Source: Burkholderiales bacterium
GTDB taxonomy: Bacteria > Pseudomonadota > Gammaproteobacteria > Burkholderiales > Casimicrobiaceae
Assembly (NCBI GenBank): GCA_020851235.1
Contig: JADZDD010000020.1
Location: 1 to 64,000, forward strand
DNA length: 64,000 nucleotides
Reading direction: 5' to 3'
The first letter of the stretch is position 1. Each line of letters starts with the position of its first letter. The position numbers and the translations under genes were made by a program. Shown one piece after another: positions 25,487 through 34,548 of the stretch. The notes below the pieces were generated by a model. It saw only the letters and a list, made by a program, of their open reading frames with translations, was not told the DNA's origin and made no database searches.

Positions 25487-26358
25487 ACCTTGCGCTCCTC
25501 CGCGGTGCCGAGCAGACCTTCCGGCCGCCACAGGATGACGACGAGGAAGAGCATCAGCGCAACGCCTTCCTTGTACGCCGGCGACCAGTAGAAGCCGACG
25601 AGGTTTTCCAGGATGCCGATCAGCACGCCTCCCAACAACGCGCCGCGCGTCTGGTTGAAGCCGCCGATGATCGCGGCGAAGAACGCCTTCAGGCCGATCG
25701 ACTCGCCCATGTCGAATTTCGCGAGGTACGTCGGCGTGATGAGCAGCGCGGTGACCGTCGCGAGGATCGCATTGATGAGGAACGTGTAGAGCACCATGCG
25801 CTTCGCATCGATGCCGAGCGTGCGCGCGGCGTCGGTGTTCTGCGCAACCGCCTGCATCGCCCGCCCGGTCATCGTGCGCGTCACGAAGACCTGCAGCGCG
25901 ATGACGATCGCGGCCGCAAGGATGAGCGTGCCGACGTCGGCGTACGAGATGGTGATGCCGGCGAGCGAGAACTGCCCGGCCGGAAACGAGCTCGGGAATT
26001 GCTGCGCCTCGGCGGAATAGCCGGCGCGCACGACGGTCTTCAGCACCATCGCCACCCCGAGCGTGGCGATGACGAGCGGAATGACACCGTGATGGATCAG
26101 CGGATCGACGATGACCTTCTTGAAGCCGGCGCCCAGCACGAGCATCGCGAAGGCGCAGGTCAGGAGAAAGGCAAGCCACAGCGGGGCGCCTGCCATCATG
26201 CAAAAGAGCATGATGAACGCCGGCAGCATGACGAACTCGCCCTGCGCGAAGTTGATCGTCCCCGACGCCTGCCAGAGCAGCGTGAAGCCGAGCCCCGCGA
26301 GCGCGTAGATCGTTCCGGTCGCCGTCCCGGAAACGATGAGCTGGATGAAGTCGTTCAT
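25483..26358 (-). CDS. livH: branched-chain amino acid-type ABC permease LivH
   Basis: 291 residues, about eight helices. IYALAGLGFTLLWQASGTINF and AQGEFVMLPAF are the LivH N-terminal signature, and TRTMTGRAMQAVAQNTDAAR the coupling loop. It lies 78 bp after the receptor gene at 26437, with a stable hairpin between, a common way to raise receptor over permease expression. Confidence 0.92.
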   Translation of the reverse strand: MNDFIQLIVSGTATGTIYALAGLGFTLLWQASGTINFAQGEFVMLPAFIMLFCMMAGAPLWLAFLLTCAFAMLVLGAGFKKVIVDPLIHHGVIPLVIATLGVAMVLKTVVRAGYSAEAQQFPSSFPAGQFSLAGITISYADVGTLILAAAIVIALQVFVTRTMTGRAMQAVAQNTDAARTLGIDAKRMVLYTFLINAILATVTALLITPTYLAKFDMGESIGLKAFFAAIIGGFNQTRGALLGGVLIGILENLVGFYWSPAYKEGVALMLFLVVILWRPEGLLGTAEERKV

Positions 26359-26390
26359 GGCGTGCGTCCCGCCGTGCTCGTCCTGCCTAG

Positions 26391-26417
26391 CTGCGGCGCG
26401 CGCCCGGCGCGCCGCAG
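26391..26417. repeat. intercistronic stem-loop between receptor and livH
   Basis: CTGCGGCGCGC (26391-26401) and GCGCGCCGCAG (26407-26417) form a perfect 11-bp stem with a 5-nt loop, 20 bp past the receptor stop. No T tract follows on the reverse strand, so a 3'-end stabiliser or attenuator is likelier than a terminator. Confidence 0.55.
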
Positions 26418-26436
26418 TCGGGCAACGAACGCTGCG

Positions 26437-27582
26437 TCACTTCGCTCCGAGCGGTGGCAGCACGTCGGTGACGACCTGCTTGCCATCGACGACCTTGGTC
26501 ATGAACGTCTCGCGGTCGAGGTCGCCCTTGTTGTCGAACGTGACGTCCATCAGCACGCCGGGGTTGTCCTTCACCGTCATCTTCGCGCCGTGCATCGCCG
26601 CGGCGAGCGCCTTGCCGTCGACCTTGCCGATGCGCTCGGTCATCACCTTGACGAAGTACATCGCGGTATAGCCCTTGAGTCCGTTGTGGTCGGACTTCGC
26701 CTTGTACTCCTTCTGGAATGCCGCGTCGAACGCCTTCACCGGCGCGAGTGGTGCATCGGCGGTGAGACCGACGTGCGCAATCGCGCCGTTGGCGGCGTCA
26801 CCGGCGAGCTCGATCACCTTCTGGCCGGTAAGCGTCGTCTCGCCGATGATCGGCTTCGCGTACGCCTGCTTGCGCAGTTCGCGCAGCGCCCGCGCCGACT
26901 CCTCCTCATTGGTGTAGACGAAAAGCACGTCGGAGTTCGACTGCTTCGCCTTCAACACCGCCGACGAGAAGTCGACCTGGCCGGGCTCGGTGGGAATGTC
27001 GGCGCCGACCTTGATCCCCTCGGCGCCAAGCGCCTTGACGATCATGTCGCGCCCGCCCTTGCCGAAGTCGTTGTTGACCCACATCACGTCGACCGACTTG
27101 GCCTTGAGGTTGTTCTGGATGTAGCGCGCGACCTTCGGCATCGCCGCGGCCTGCGTCATCGAGGTGCGGAAGATGAAGGGGTTGCCCTTCTCGGTGATCG
27201 CCGCCGCCTCGCCGCCGGTGAAGTTCGGCACCTGCGCCCGCCGCGTCTCCTCCATGCTGACGAGGATCGAGCCGGAGAACACCGGCCCCAGGACGACGTA
27301 GGCGCCCGCGTCGACCGCCTTTTGCGCCAGCGCCTTGGCGATGGCCGGGTTCGACTGCGTGTCGCTCGACGTGTACTCGATCTTGCGCCCGAGGATGCCG
27401 CCGGCCGCGTTGATCTCCTTGGCGGCGAGCTTGGCGCCGTTGTCGAAGTTGGTTCCCGACGTGGCACCCGTCCCCGAGAGCTCGACCAATCCGGAAATGA
27501 GGATGGGTTGCTGGGCCGATGCGGCCCCGGTGGCAAGCGCGAACAGCGCCGCGGTCACGAGGTGAAGCGTGCGCAATTTCAT
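26437..27582 (-). CDS. branched-chain amino acid-type ABC substrate-binding protein (LivHMGF partner)
   Basis: 381 residues, signal peptide about 1-24 (ending AASAQ), then LVELSGTGATSGTNFDNGAK. ATG 27582 has AAGGAG 9 nt upstream. First gene of the Liv-aroD operon (27582 to 20940), adjacent to its permease genes and so the best candidate for their main receptor. Sequence blocks such as DFGKGGRD, EEESARALRELRKQ and LTADAP are shared with the 10137 protein. Confidence 0.9.
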   Translation of the reverse strand: MKLRTLHLVTAALFALATGAASAQQPILISGLVELSGTGATSGTNFDNGAKLAAKEINAAGGILGRKIEYTSSDTQSNPAIAKALAQKAVDAGAYVVLGPVFSGSILVSMEETRRAQVPNFTGGEAAAITEKGNPFIFRTSMTQAAAMPKVARYIQNNLKAKSVDVMWVNNDFGKGGRDMIVKALGAEGIKVGADIPTEPGQVDFSSAVLKAKQSNSDVLFVYTNEEESARALRELRKQAYAKPIIGETTLTGQKVIELAGDAANGAIAHVGLTADAPLAPVKAFDAAFQKEYKAKSDHNGLKGYTAMYFVKVMTERIGKVDGKALAAAMHGAKMTVKDNPGVLMDVTFDNKGDLDRETFMTKVVDGKQVVTDVLPPLGAK

Positions 27583-27616
27583 CTGCAGATCTCCTTGATG
27601 GGCAAACGATGACTTG

Positions 27617-27668
27617 GGGTTGACGACAAGGGCGCGATGGTCGCTCGGCGCAGCGGCCGGGTCAACCC
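27617..27668. promoter_or_regulatory. widely spaced inverted repeat upstream of the Liv operon
   Basis: GGGTTGAC (27617-27624) and GTCAACCC (27661-27668) are perfect 8-bp arms 44 bp apart centre to centre, about four helical turns, upstream of the receptor start. The distal arm contains TTGACC on the reverse strand and could form part of a -35. Possible operator pair. Confidence 0.35.
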
Positions 27669-27701
27669 GCGCGCCCGAAAGCACGATGGACGCTCATGGG
27701 G

Positions 27702-29003
27702 TCATCCCTTGTAGCCGAACAGGCGCGGCAGCCAGAGCACGACATCGGGGACGAAGGCGATGATCGCGAGCGCCACGATCATCACGGCGAGGAACGGCAT
27801 CACCTCGCGCACGATCGAGCGCAGCGTGATGTCGGCGATCTTCGTCATCAGGAACAGCAGCAGGCCGTACGGCGGCGTGACGAGACCGAGCATGATGTTC
27901 ACCACCGCCATCACGCCGAAGTGCACCGGATCCACACCGACCGCCGTCGCCGTGGGCAGCAGCACCGGCAGGATCACGAGGATGATCGTCGTCCCTTCGA
28001 GGAAGCAGCCCAGGAGGAGCAAGAGGATGTTGACGAAGAGGATGAAGGCGACCGGCGACAGGTCGTACGTCTGCAGCATCGCGGTGAGCGTCTTCGGGAT
28101 GTTCTCCGCGGTGATGACGTAGTTCAGCACCAGCGCGCCGGCGATCAGCATGCCGATCGACACCGTCACGCGCCCGCTCGAAACGAGCGACTGGTAGATG
28201 CCCTGCAGCGTGACGCTGCGATACAGGAATGCCGAGATGAGCAGCGCGTACAGCGCGGCGACGGCCGCCGCCTCGGTCGGCGTCGTCACGCCGCTGTACA
28301 GGCAGCCCAGGAGCACGATCGGCATCAGCAGCGCGGGGGTCGCCCGCCAGGTGATACCCGGCAATTCACGCAGCGGCACCTTCTCCTCGACCGGGAAGTT
28401 GCGTCGCTTCGCCATGTGCGCGATCAACGCCATCTGCACGATCCCGAGCAGGATCCCCGGAACGACGCCGCCGAGGAAGAGGTAGAAGATCGACGTGTCG
28501 GAGATGAGCGCGTAGAGGACGAGCGGGATCGACGGGGGGATGATCGGCCCCAGCACCGACGATACGCAGGTCAGCGCCGCGGCGAAGGCTGCCGTGTACT
28601 TGCCGTCGCGCGTCATCAGCGTCTGCATGATCTTGCCGGAGCCGGCGGCGTCCGCGAGCGCGGAGCCCGACATGCTGGCAAAGACAATGCTCTGCAGGAC
28701 GTTCACCTGCGCGAGCCCGCCGCGGAAGCGGCCGACGATCGCATTGCAAAAGCGCAGCAGCCGATCCATGATCGCGCCGGCGTTCATGAACTCGGCGGCG
28801 AGGATGAACAGCGGGATCGCGAGCAGGAGCTGGCTGCCCATCATGCCGTTGAGGAGCTGCTCGGCGGCCGTCCCCATGTCCTGCCCCGAGAGGAACAGCC
28901 ACAGGATCGAGCCGCCGATCATCGAGTAGGCGACCGGCAACCCGGCGAGGCTCAGCCCGACGATGGCGATGAGCGCGAGGGCGAAAGGGCTGGCGAGGTT
29001 CAT
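27702..29003 (-). CDS. TRAP transporter large permease, DctM type
   Basis: 433 residues with about 12 helices. FASMSGSALADAAGSGKIM and IIPPSIPLVLYALIS are the two family blocks near the channel. It belongs with the DctQ (29000) and DctP (29711) genes. ATG 29003 overlaps the DctQ stop by 4 bp. Last gene of the long reverse operon that begins with the acylating aldehyde dehydrogenase at 36000. Confidence 0.92.
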   Translation of the reverse strand: MNLASPFALALIAIVGLSLAGLPVAYSMIGGSILWLFLSGQDMGTAAEQLLNGMMGSQLLLAIPLFILAAEFMNAGAIMDRLLRFCNAIVGRFRGGLAQVNVLQSIVFASMSGSALADAAGSGKIMQTLMTRDGKYTAAFAAALTCVSSVLGPIIPPSIPLVLYALISDTSIFYLFLGGVVPGILLGIVQMALIAHMAKRRNFPVEEKVPLRELPGITWRATPALLMPIVLLGCLYSGVTTPTEAAAVAALYALLISAFLYRSVTLQGIYQSLVSSGRVTVSIGMLIAGALVLNYVITAENIPKTLTAMLQTYDLSPVAFILFVNILLLLLGCFLEGTTIILVILPVLLPTATAVGVDPVHFGVMAVVNIMLGLVTPPYGLLLFLMTKIADITLRSIVREVMPFLAVMIVALAIIAFVPDVVLWLPRLFGYKG

Positions 29004-29512
29004 AGGCCGGACGTTGTCTTGGTGATGTCGACTTCTTCGCGCTCACGGCCGGTCACGGCGCCGATGAGCGCCCAGGCGTAGCGCACGATGATCGCAACGG
29101 CGAAGACGATGTAGACCGCGTACAGAAAGTCGAGGCGGATCTTGAGATACGACGAACTCTCGACCTTCATGAACATCACGTAGTCGATCGTCTTGGGCAG
29201 CGCCATCCCGAAGAGGACGACGGCGCACAGCGAAACCACGAAGCCGACGACGCGTCGCCCGATCGGCCCCAACTGGTCCGACAGGAGGTCGAAGCGAATC
29301 TCCTCGCTCTCCTTGAGCCAGAAGGCGGAACCCAGGAGTGTGATGTAGAGCCAGGTGACGACCGACAGCTCCGACGTCCAGCCGACCGGGAAATTGAGGA
29401 AATAGCGGAAGATGATCTGCAGGATGAAGCAGACGAACATGATCGCGAGCAGCACCGCGACCACGTTCTCCGCCCGCCTTCGCATCCAGCCGACGAGGGC
29501 TGCAAGTTTCAC
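29000..29512 (-). CDS. TRAP transporter small permease, DctQ type
   Basis: 170 residues, four helices. IIFRYFLNFPVGWTSELSVV is the typical DctQ stretch. GTG 29512 is chosen because GGAGG lies 8 nt upstream; a longer frame to 29695 is Arg/Ala-rich and unsupported. It is separated from dctP by about 200 bp containing no gene. Confidence 0.88.
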   Translation of the reverse strand: MKLAALVGWMRRRAENVVAVLLAIMFVCFILQIIFRYFLNFPVGWTSELSVVTWLYITLLGSAFWLKESEEIRFDLLSDQLGPIGRRVVGFVVSLCAVVLFGMALPKTIDYVMFMKVESSSYLKIRLDFLYAVYIVFAVAIIVRYAWALIGAVTGREREEVDITKTTSGL

Positions 29513-29710
29513 TGGACGTTCCTCCGTATTGCGTGCGACGGGAGCCCTGCGCCCTCCGCCGGCGTGACACGCTGCGCCCTGCTCCCGGTCTGACGCACTC
29601 CGGCCCTGCGCAGCCACCGGAGCCACCGCCTGCTCACGCCACGTCTGCGCCGCGGCCGCCACGACTGCCGGCGGCGCACCCCAGGTGCGCGCCACCGGCC
29701 CTTGCCACGA

Positions 29711-30700
29711 TCACTTGATCGCGAAGATCTTTTCCAGGATCCCGGGCGCCCACTCCTTCGCCTCGGGGGATTCGAGGTAGACCTTCTGCGCATGCGCGCG
29801 GAAGGCCGCGATGTCAGGCGTGTAGACCTCGAGCCCGTCCTTCTTGAACTTGTCGGCAAGCTCCTTCTCGCGCTGCAGGTGATGGTCGATGTTCCACGCC
29901 AGCGCCTTGTCGGTCGCGGCCTGCAGCTCCTTCTGCCTGGCCGCACCGAGCGCGTTCCAGCTCTTGAGGCTCATCGTGAGCACGTCGAAGGCGACGAGGT
30001 GCGACGTGAGCACGATCTGCGAGAGGACCTCGTAGAACTTCATGTTCTCGACGTTGGGCAGCGGATTGTCCTGCCCGTCGATCGCCCCGGTCTGCAGGCC
30101 CGTGTACGTCTCGGCGTACGCCATCGGTGTGGGATTGGCGCCGAGCGAGCGGCCGAGGAGCTGCCAGGCGTCGCCCGGCGGCATGCGTAGCTTGATGCCG
30201 GCCATGTCGGCCGGCGTGTTGATCTTCTTCTTCGGCCGCAGCCCCACCTGCCGCGTGCCGTAGAACGTCGGCCCCAGGATCTTGACCCTGAGCTTGTCCT
30301 CGGCCTCCTTCTTCATCTGGTTCCCGAGCGGGCTCCCGAAGAAGGCGAGGATGTGATTCGCATCGCGGAACGTGTACGCCGACGTCAGCACCGACCAGGA
30401 CGGCATCTGCTTGCTGATGTCCTGCGGCGCGACGTTGCCGAGCTCGAGGTTGTCGCGTTGCAGCGCGACGAGCTCGGTCCCCTGCTTGAACAGCGTCCCG
30501 CCGTAGAACGGCTCGATCGTGGCAAAGCCACCGACGTCCTTGGCGAGCATCCGCACCATGTCGGCGCGGATGTCCTTGTCGGAGAACACGGCGGCAAAAC
30601 GCAGCGTCGGCTTGGCTTGCGCCCAGGCGGGCACCACACTTGCCGCGGTGAGGGCGCCACCTGCCTTGAGCAACGTGCGCCGGTCGATCTTCATGGTCAT
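29711..30700 (-). CDS. TRAP transporter periplasmic receptor, DctP type, Tat-exported
   Basis: 329 residues. The N-terminus has a twin-arginine signal (DRRTLLKAGG followed by a hydrophobic stretch ending AWAQA), so export in folded form is likely. DctP features: MRMPPGDAWQLLGRSLGANP and TYTGLQTGAIDGQDNPL. ATG 30700 has AGGAGG about 7 nt upstream. Imports the acid metabolised by the enzymes encoded upstream in the same operon. Confidence 0.9.
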   Translation of the reverse strand: MTMKIDRRTLLKAGGALTAASVVPAWAQAKPTLRFAAVFSDKDIRADMVRMLAKDVGGFATIEPFYGGTLFKQGTELVALQRDNLELGNVAPQDISKQMPSWSVLTSAYTFRDANHILAFFGSPLGNQMKKEAEDKLRVKILGPTFYGTRQVGLRPKKKINTPADMAGIKLRMPPGDAWQLLGRSLGANPTPMAYAETYTGLQTGAIDGQDNPLPNVENMKFYEVLSQIVLTSHLVAFDVLTMSLKSWNALGAARQKELQAATDKALAWNIDHHLQREKELADKFKKDGLEVYTPDIAAFRAHAQKVYLESPEAKEWAPGILEKIFAIK

Positions 30701-30875
30701 GCTTTCCTCCTCGGTAAACGATGCGATGGACCGTGCCGCGCCCTGCGCGGCGGCGGTCGGCCCGAAATGACGCGGATCATCGTCGCGCGCCAGTATGCCA
30801 CGCGACCCGACACGCACGTTCGGGCCCCTTCGAGCGTCGGCGGGCCGCCGGTTGCGGTGACCGCCGCCGCGTGAT

Positions 30876-31793
30876 TCACGATGCAACCGCCTCCTCGTGC
30901 TTGGCGAGATACGCCTTCGCGGTCTCGAGGCAGCGGAAGGCATGCTCGGCGTAGCCCGTCTCGTGCACGTGCTCGAGATGCGGCAACTCGATCGAGTACG
31001 GAATGCGCGGCATGCTGTGCAGGATCGCGGCGATGTCGATGCCGCCCTCGCCGACGTACAGTCGCGCCTCGCGCATCACGTGGATCATCTCCTCGCGATC
31101 GGTCGGAATCGTCGCCGAGGCATCGCAGATCTGCGCGAAGTGGAACCACTCGCGCGGCAACGCGGCGAGATCGGCGGGATTGTCGCGGGCGCGATGAAAG
31201 TGGTGGGTGTCGACCATGAGCCCGGCGTTCGGGCGCTGCACGGTGCGCAGGACGTCGACCGCACCCGCGAGATCGTGCACGCCGGCGATCGGCACCGGTT
31301 CGAGGTCGACGGTGAGGCCGAACGGTCGCGCGAGGTCGCAGATCGCGGCGAAGGTATCGACGTAGAACGCCCGATCGCTCGTCCAGATGCTCGACAGCAC
31401 GGCACGCGCGCCGAGCCTCGCCGCAACCTCGAACTCGGGCACGTAGCTCTTCGGATCGATGCCTTCCTTGACCCGTGCGAGCTCGATGTCGTGCAAGCGC
31501 ACCCCGGTGACGTCGAGCGCGCGCTTCGTCTTCGCGAGAAGGTCGGGGTTGTGCGCGAGCCCGTAGTTGGACTCGCCAGGCAAGCCCATGAAGATCGTGC
31601 GCACGCTCACGTAATCGTAGCCGGCGCGCGCGGCGATGTAGATCATCTCCGGCGGCGGACAGCCCATCACGGTCAGGTGTGCGAGCGAGAACTCCGGTCG
31701 CCCTGCCGCTGACGGCGTCCTCGTGCGGTCATGCGTGCTCGCACCGGCCCGGGGGGCATTCGCTGCGGCATCGTTCCGGGTGGAATCGTTCAT
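30876..31793 (-). CDS. sugar phosphate isomerase/epimerase-like TIM-barrel protein
   Basis: 305 residues including a polar 32-residue N-terminal extension. Candidate metal residues occur in TVDLEPVPIAG, LMVDTHHFHRA and YSIELPH; FAQICDASA and GEGGIDI align with the other two TIM-barrel proteins in the window, but overall similarity is lower. It starts 40 bp after the ThDP-enzyme stop. In this setting a keto-acid isomerase or epimerase (hydroxypyruvate isomerase-like) or a dehydratase would fit. Confidence 0.78.
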   Translation of the reverse strand: MNDSTRNDAAANAPRAGASTHDRTRTPSAAGRPEFSLAHLTVMGCPPPEMIYIAARAGYDYVSVRTIFMGLPGESNYGLAHNPDLLAKTKRALDVTGVRLHDIELARVKEGIDPKSYVPEFEVAARLGARAVLSSIWTSDRAFYVDTFAAICDLARPFGLTVDLEPVPIAGVHDLAGAVDVLRTVQRPNAGLMVDTHHFHRARDNPADLAALPREWFHFAQICDASATIPTDREEMIHVMREARLYVGEGGIDIAAILHSMPRIPYSIELPHLEHVHETGYAEHAFRCLETAKAYLAKHEEAVAS

Positions 31794-31833
31794 GATGATC
31801 TCCTTGGGATTGGACGGTGGAACCGCGAGGGCC

Positions 31834-33600
31834 TCAACCGTCCGTCGCCACGTGGTGCACCTTCTTCCCGGGTGAGTAGATGTCCATGATGTTCCAGTGC
31901 CCGTCGGTGGGCACCGGTTCGTTCTTCATGTTGACGTCGATGACGATCGGCTTCTTCGAGGTCATCGCCTTGGCGAGCGCGGGCTTCAGCTCGGCCGCCG
32001 AACCGATCGTGACGCCCTCCACACCATAGGCGCGGGCGATCGCCGCGTAGTCGGGCGACCAGGGCTTGCCGTGCTTCTCGAACACGGTGCCGAACGTCGT
32101 GTCGTAGTGCGCCGCCTCGAGTCCCGCGATCGTGCCGTACGCGCGGTTGTTCATGATGATCCAGACGACAGCGATGTCTTCCTCGAACGCGGTCGCGAGC
32201 GCGGCCGGGTTCTGCCCGAAGCCGCCGTCGCCGATCAAGGCGATGACCACCCGGTTCGGCAGCGCGACCTTGGCGCCAAGGGCCGCGGGCGAGCCGAAGC
32301 CCATCGTCGCAAACCCGCCCGGCGTGAAGATGCTCCCCGGGGTGTAGATCGGAAACTGCTGGCCCACGCCGTTCTTGTTCCAGCCCACGTCGGTGCACAG
32401 GATGGCGTCGCGCGGCATCACCTCGCGCAGGTCGGCGAGGATGCGCTCGGGACGCATCGGCCAGGCGTCGCTCGTCATCGCCTTCCTGTTGCCGGCGACG
32501 AACTTCGCGCGGTTCGCCGCCATCTCGGCGACGAGCTTGTCGCGCTTGACGCCCTTCGGCGCGATCCGGCGCGCGACGCGCAACAGGGTGCGCAGCGCGG
32601 CCTTGAGGTCCGCCACGGCGCCGATCGTCACCGGATAGTTGCGACCGACCTCGGCGGGGTCGATGTCGATGTGGATGAGCCGGGTCGGCGGCATCCGGAA
32701 CGTGTACGCATCCTCCCAGGAGCTGCAATCGGCCTCCGAGAAGCGGGTACCGAGCGCCAGGATCCAGTCGGCGCGGCGACACTTGTCGTTGATGAACTTC
32801 GTCCCCCAGAACCCCGTCATGCCGAGGATCAGCGGATGGTCGTCCGGCAGCGCGCCCTTGCCCATCAGCGTGTGCGCGACCGGAAGGCTCAGGTGCTCGG
32901 CGAGTTGACGCATCTCATCGGCGGCCTGCGCGAGGAGGACGCCGCCGCCGGCGTAGATGATCGGCGCCTTGGCGTCGAGGAGTGCGCGAACCATCTTCTC
33001 CGCGGTCTCGTCGTCGAGCGAAGGCTTCGCGATCTCGCGCGCATTGGCCTGCGCGCGCTTCCACAGCGCGACGTCGATCTCCTTGCTGAAGATGTCCATC
33101 GGCACGTCGACCAGGACCGGCCCCGGGCGACCGCTCTCGGCAAGCGCGAACGCCTTCTCGAGGATCTCCGGGAGAAGATGCGGCGAGTCGACCCGCCACG
33201 CACGCTTGACGAATGGCCGGTAGATCTCGAACTGCGATGCATCGGCGTGCAGGTTGACCTCCTGGTGCGGGTGCTTGCCGAAGTAGTGCGTCGGCACGTC
33301 ACCGGCGATCACGACCATCGGAATCGAATCGAGTGCGGCGTTGGCAACGCCGGTGGCCGCATTGGTGAGGCCGGGTGAAAGATGCGACAGCAGCACCGAC
33401 GCCTTGCCGGTCGCCCGTGCGTAGCCGTCCGCGGCGTGCGCGGCGATCTGCTCGTGGCGCGTGTTGATGAAGCGGATCTTGCGGCTCTTCGACAGCGCGG
33501 CGAGCACGGCGATGTTGGTGTGGCCGCACAGCCCGAAGACGTGACGAACGCCGCGCGCCTCGAGATACTTGACGAGCTGGTTGGAGATCAGATCCTGCAT
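31834..33600 (-). CDS. thiamine diphosphate-dependent enzyme, acetolactate synthase-like
   Basis: 588 residues, three-domain POX/ALS architecture. The N-terminal PYR domain has the catalytic Glu50 in RHEQIAAHAADGYA; the C-terminal PP domain has GDGGF near residue 457 and IIMNN for Mg-ThDP. It decarboxylates a 2-oxo acid or catalyses a carboligation/lyase reaction. The N-terminal block FGLCGHTNIAVLAAL differs from sulfoacetaldehyde acetyltransferase and from biosynthetic acetolactate synthase as I know them, and no small regulatory subunit is encoded nearby. AGGAG lies before ATG 33600. Co-operonic with citryl-CoA-lyase-like and acylating aldehyde dehydrogenase genes. Confidence 0.82.
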   Translation of the reverse strand: MQDLISNQLVKYLEARGVRHVFGLCGHTNIAVLAALSKSRKIRFINTRHEQIAAHAADGYARATGKASVLLSHLSPGLTNAATGVANAALDSIPMVVIAGDVPTHYFGKHPHQEVNLHADASQFEIYRPFVKRAWRVDSPHLLPEILEKAFALAESGRPGPVLVDVPMDIFSKEIDVALWKRAQANAREIAKPSLDDETAEKMVRALLDAKAPIIYAGGGVLLAQAADEMRQLAEHLSLPVAHTLMGKGALPDDHPLILGMTGFWGTKFINDKCRRADWILALGTRFSEADCSSWEDAYTFRMPPTRLIHIDIDPAEVGRNYPVTIGAVADLKAALRTLLRVARRIAPKGVKRDKLVAEMAANRAKFVAGNRKAMTSDAWPMRPERILADLREVMPRDAILCTDVGWNKNGVGQQFPIYTPGSIFTPGGFATMGFGSPAALGAKVALPNRVVIALIGDGGFGQNPAALATAFEEDIAVVWIIMNNRAYGTIAGLEAAHYDTTFGTVFEKHGKPWSPDYAAIARAYGVEGVTIGSAAELKPALAKAMTSKKPIVIDVNMKNEPVPTDGHWNIMDIYSPGKKVHHVATDG

Positions 33601-33655
33601 CGTGGACTCCTGAGAAAGGCGGGGCCATCGGCCGCGCGTGGATGCGAATGCGTGT

Positions 33656-34510
33656 TCATGAGCGTCCGCGCTCGGCCGGTGGTGGCACCGGGCGCCGCGC
33701 GGGCCCGCTGTAGCGATACGGAATCTGCGGCGTCATCGGCCCCATGATGCGGCGACCTCGCTGCTTCTGTTCCCAGGCGTGCGCCAGGATGCCGACCGAG
33801 CGCGACAGGATGAACAGGCCCCGCCCGAGTTCCGGCTCGAAGTCCAGCTCGCAGAAGATGACCGCGGTGATGCCGTCGATGTTCATCGGTATCGCGCGAC
33901 CCTTGATCGCCTCCAGCGCGCTGACGACCGCGCGGCCGATCGCCGCGTAGCGTCCGCGCACCGTTCCGGCGGCGACCGCTTGCGCCACCAGCCGGAACAA
34001 CGGCTCGGTGCGCGGGTCGATGGGATGGAAGCGATGCCCGAAGCCCGGCATGATCTTCTCGCCGGCGGCCATCCGCTCGCGCAGGATCGCGGTCGCGGCC
34101 TGCACGAGGTCACCCTGCGCGCCGGCGCGGGCATCGATCGCACGATAGACCTCCATGCACTGCTGGCCGGCACCGCCGTGGATGTCGTCGAGCACGTTGA
34201 TCGCCGAAGCCATCGCCCCGTTCACCGGCAGCCCGCAGGTGACCGCCATGCGCGAGATCGCGATCGACGGTGCGTGCGGCCCGTGATCGACCCCAGGCAC
34301 CAGCGCGGCTTCGAGGAGCTCGGCCTGTCCTGTGGTCGGCAGTTCGCCGCGCAGCATGAGCCAGATCATCTCCGGGAAGCGCACGCGTCCGATCAACTCC
34401 TCGACCGGATAGCCGCGGATCGCGATCTTTCCGGGCTCGACGTCGATGAGCGACGTGTCCCACCACGCGGAGGCGTCGGCGAGGATTTCTTCAGGGGTCT
34501 TGGTCGGCAT
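33656..34510 (-). CDS. citryl-CoA lyase / citrate synthase-fold protein (stand-alone)
   Basis: 284 residues, much shorter than citrate synthase (about 430) and similar to the C-terminal cleavage module of ATP-citrate lyase or to stand-alone citryl-CoA lyase. The citrate-synthase catalytic trio is present: His111 in DIHGGAG, His159 in GFGHRF and Asp212 in NIDGITA. It should make or break a 3-hydroxy-3-carboxyacyl-CoA or related thioester by aldol chemistry. It lies between the ThDP-enzyme gene and the acylating dehydrogenase gene, so the real thioester may not be citryl-CoA. The upstream frame extension to 34864 overlaps the dehydrogenase gene and is rejected. Confidence 0.8.
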   Translation of the reverse strand: MPTKTPEEILADASAWWDTSLIDVEPGKIAIRGYPVEELIGRVRFPEMIWLMLRGELPTTGQAELLEAALVPGVDHGPHAPSIAISRMAVTCGLPVNGAMASAINVLDDIHGGAGQQCMEVYRAIDARAGAQGDLVQAATAILRERMAAGEKIMPGFGHRFHPIDPRTEPLFRLVAQAVAAGTVRGRYAAIGRAVVSALEAIKGRAIPMNIDGITAVIFCELDFEPELGRGLFILSRSVGILAHAWEQKQRGRRIMGPMTPQIPYRYSGPARRPVPPPAERGRS

Positions 34511-34548
34511 GGCGGCAGCGCTCGGTCGCGGGTTTCGGCAGGGACGGC

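Noticed and set aside
23029..26203. Apparent fusions of livF/livG, livG/livM and livM/livH from long open frames
   Set aside because: The upstream parts are out-of-frame readings of the neighbouring gene. Each true start overlaps or abuts the preceding stop (GTGA, ATGA or a 2-bp gap).
31834..33600. Sulfoacetaldehyde acetyltransferase (Xsc), suggested by the SauS-like neighbour
   Set aside because: The N-terminal and active-site blocks do not match Xsc as I know it, and no phosphotransacetylase or sulfite exporter gene is nearby.
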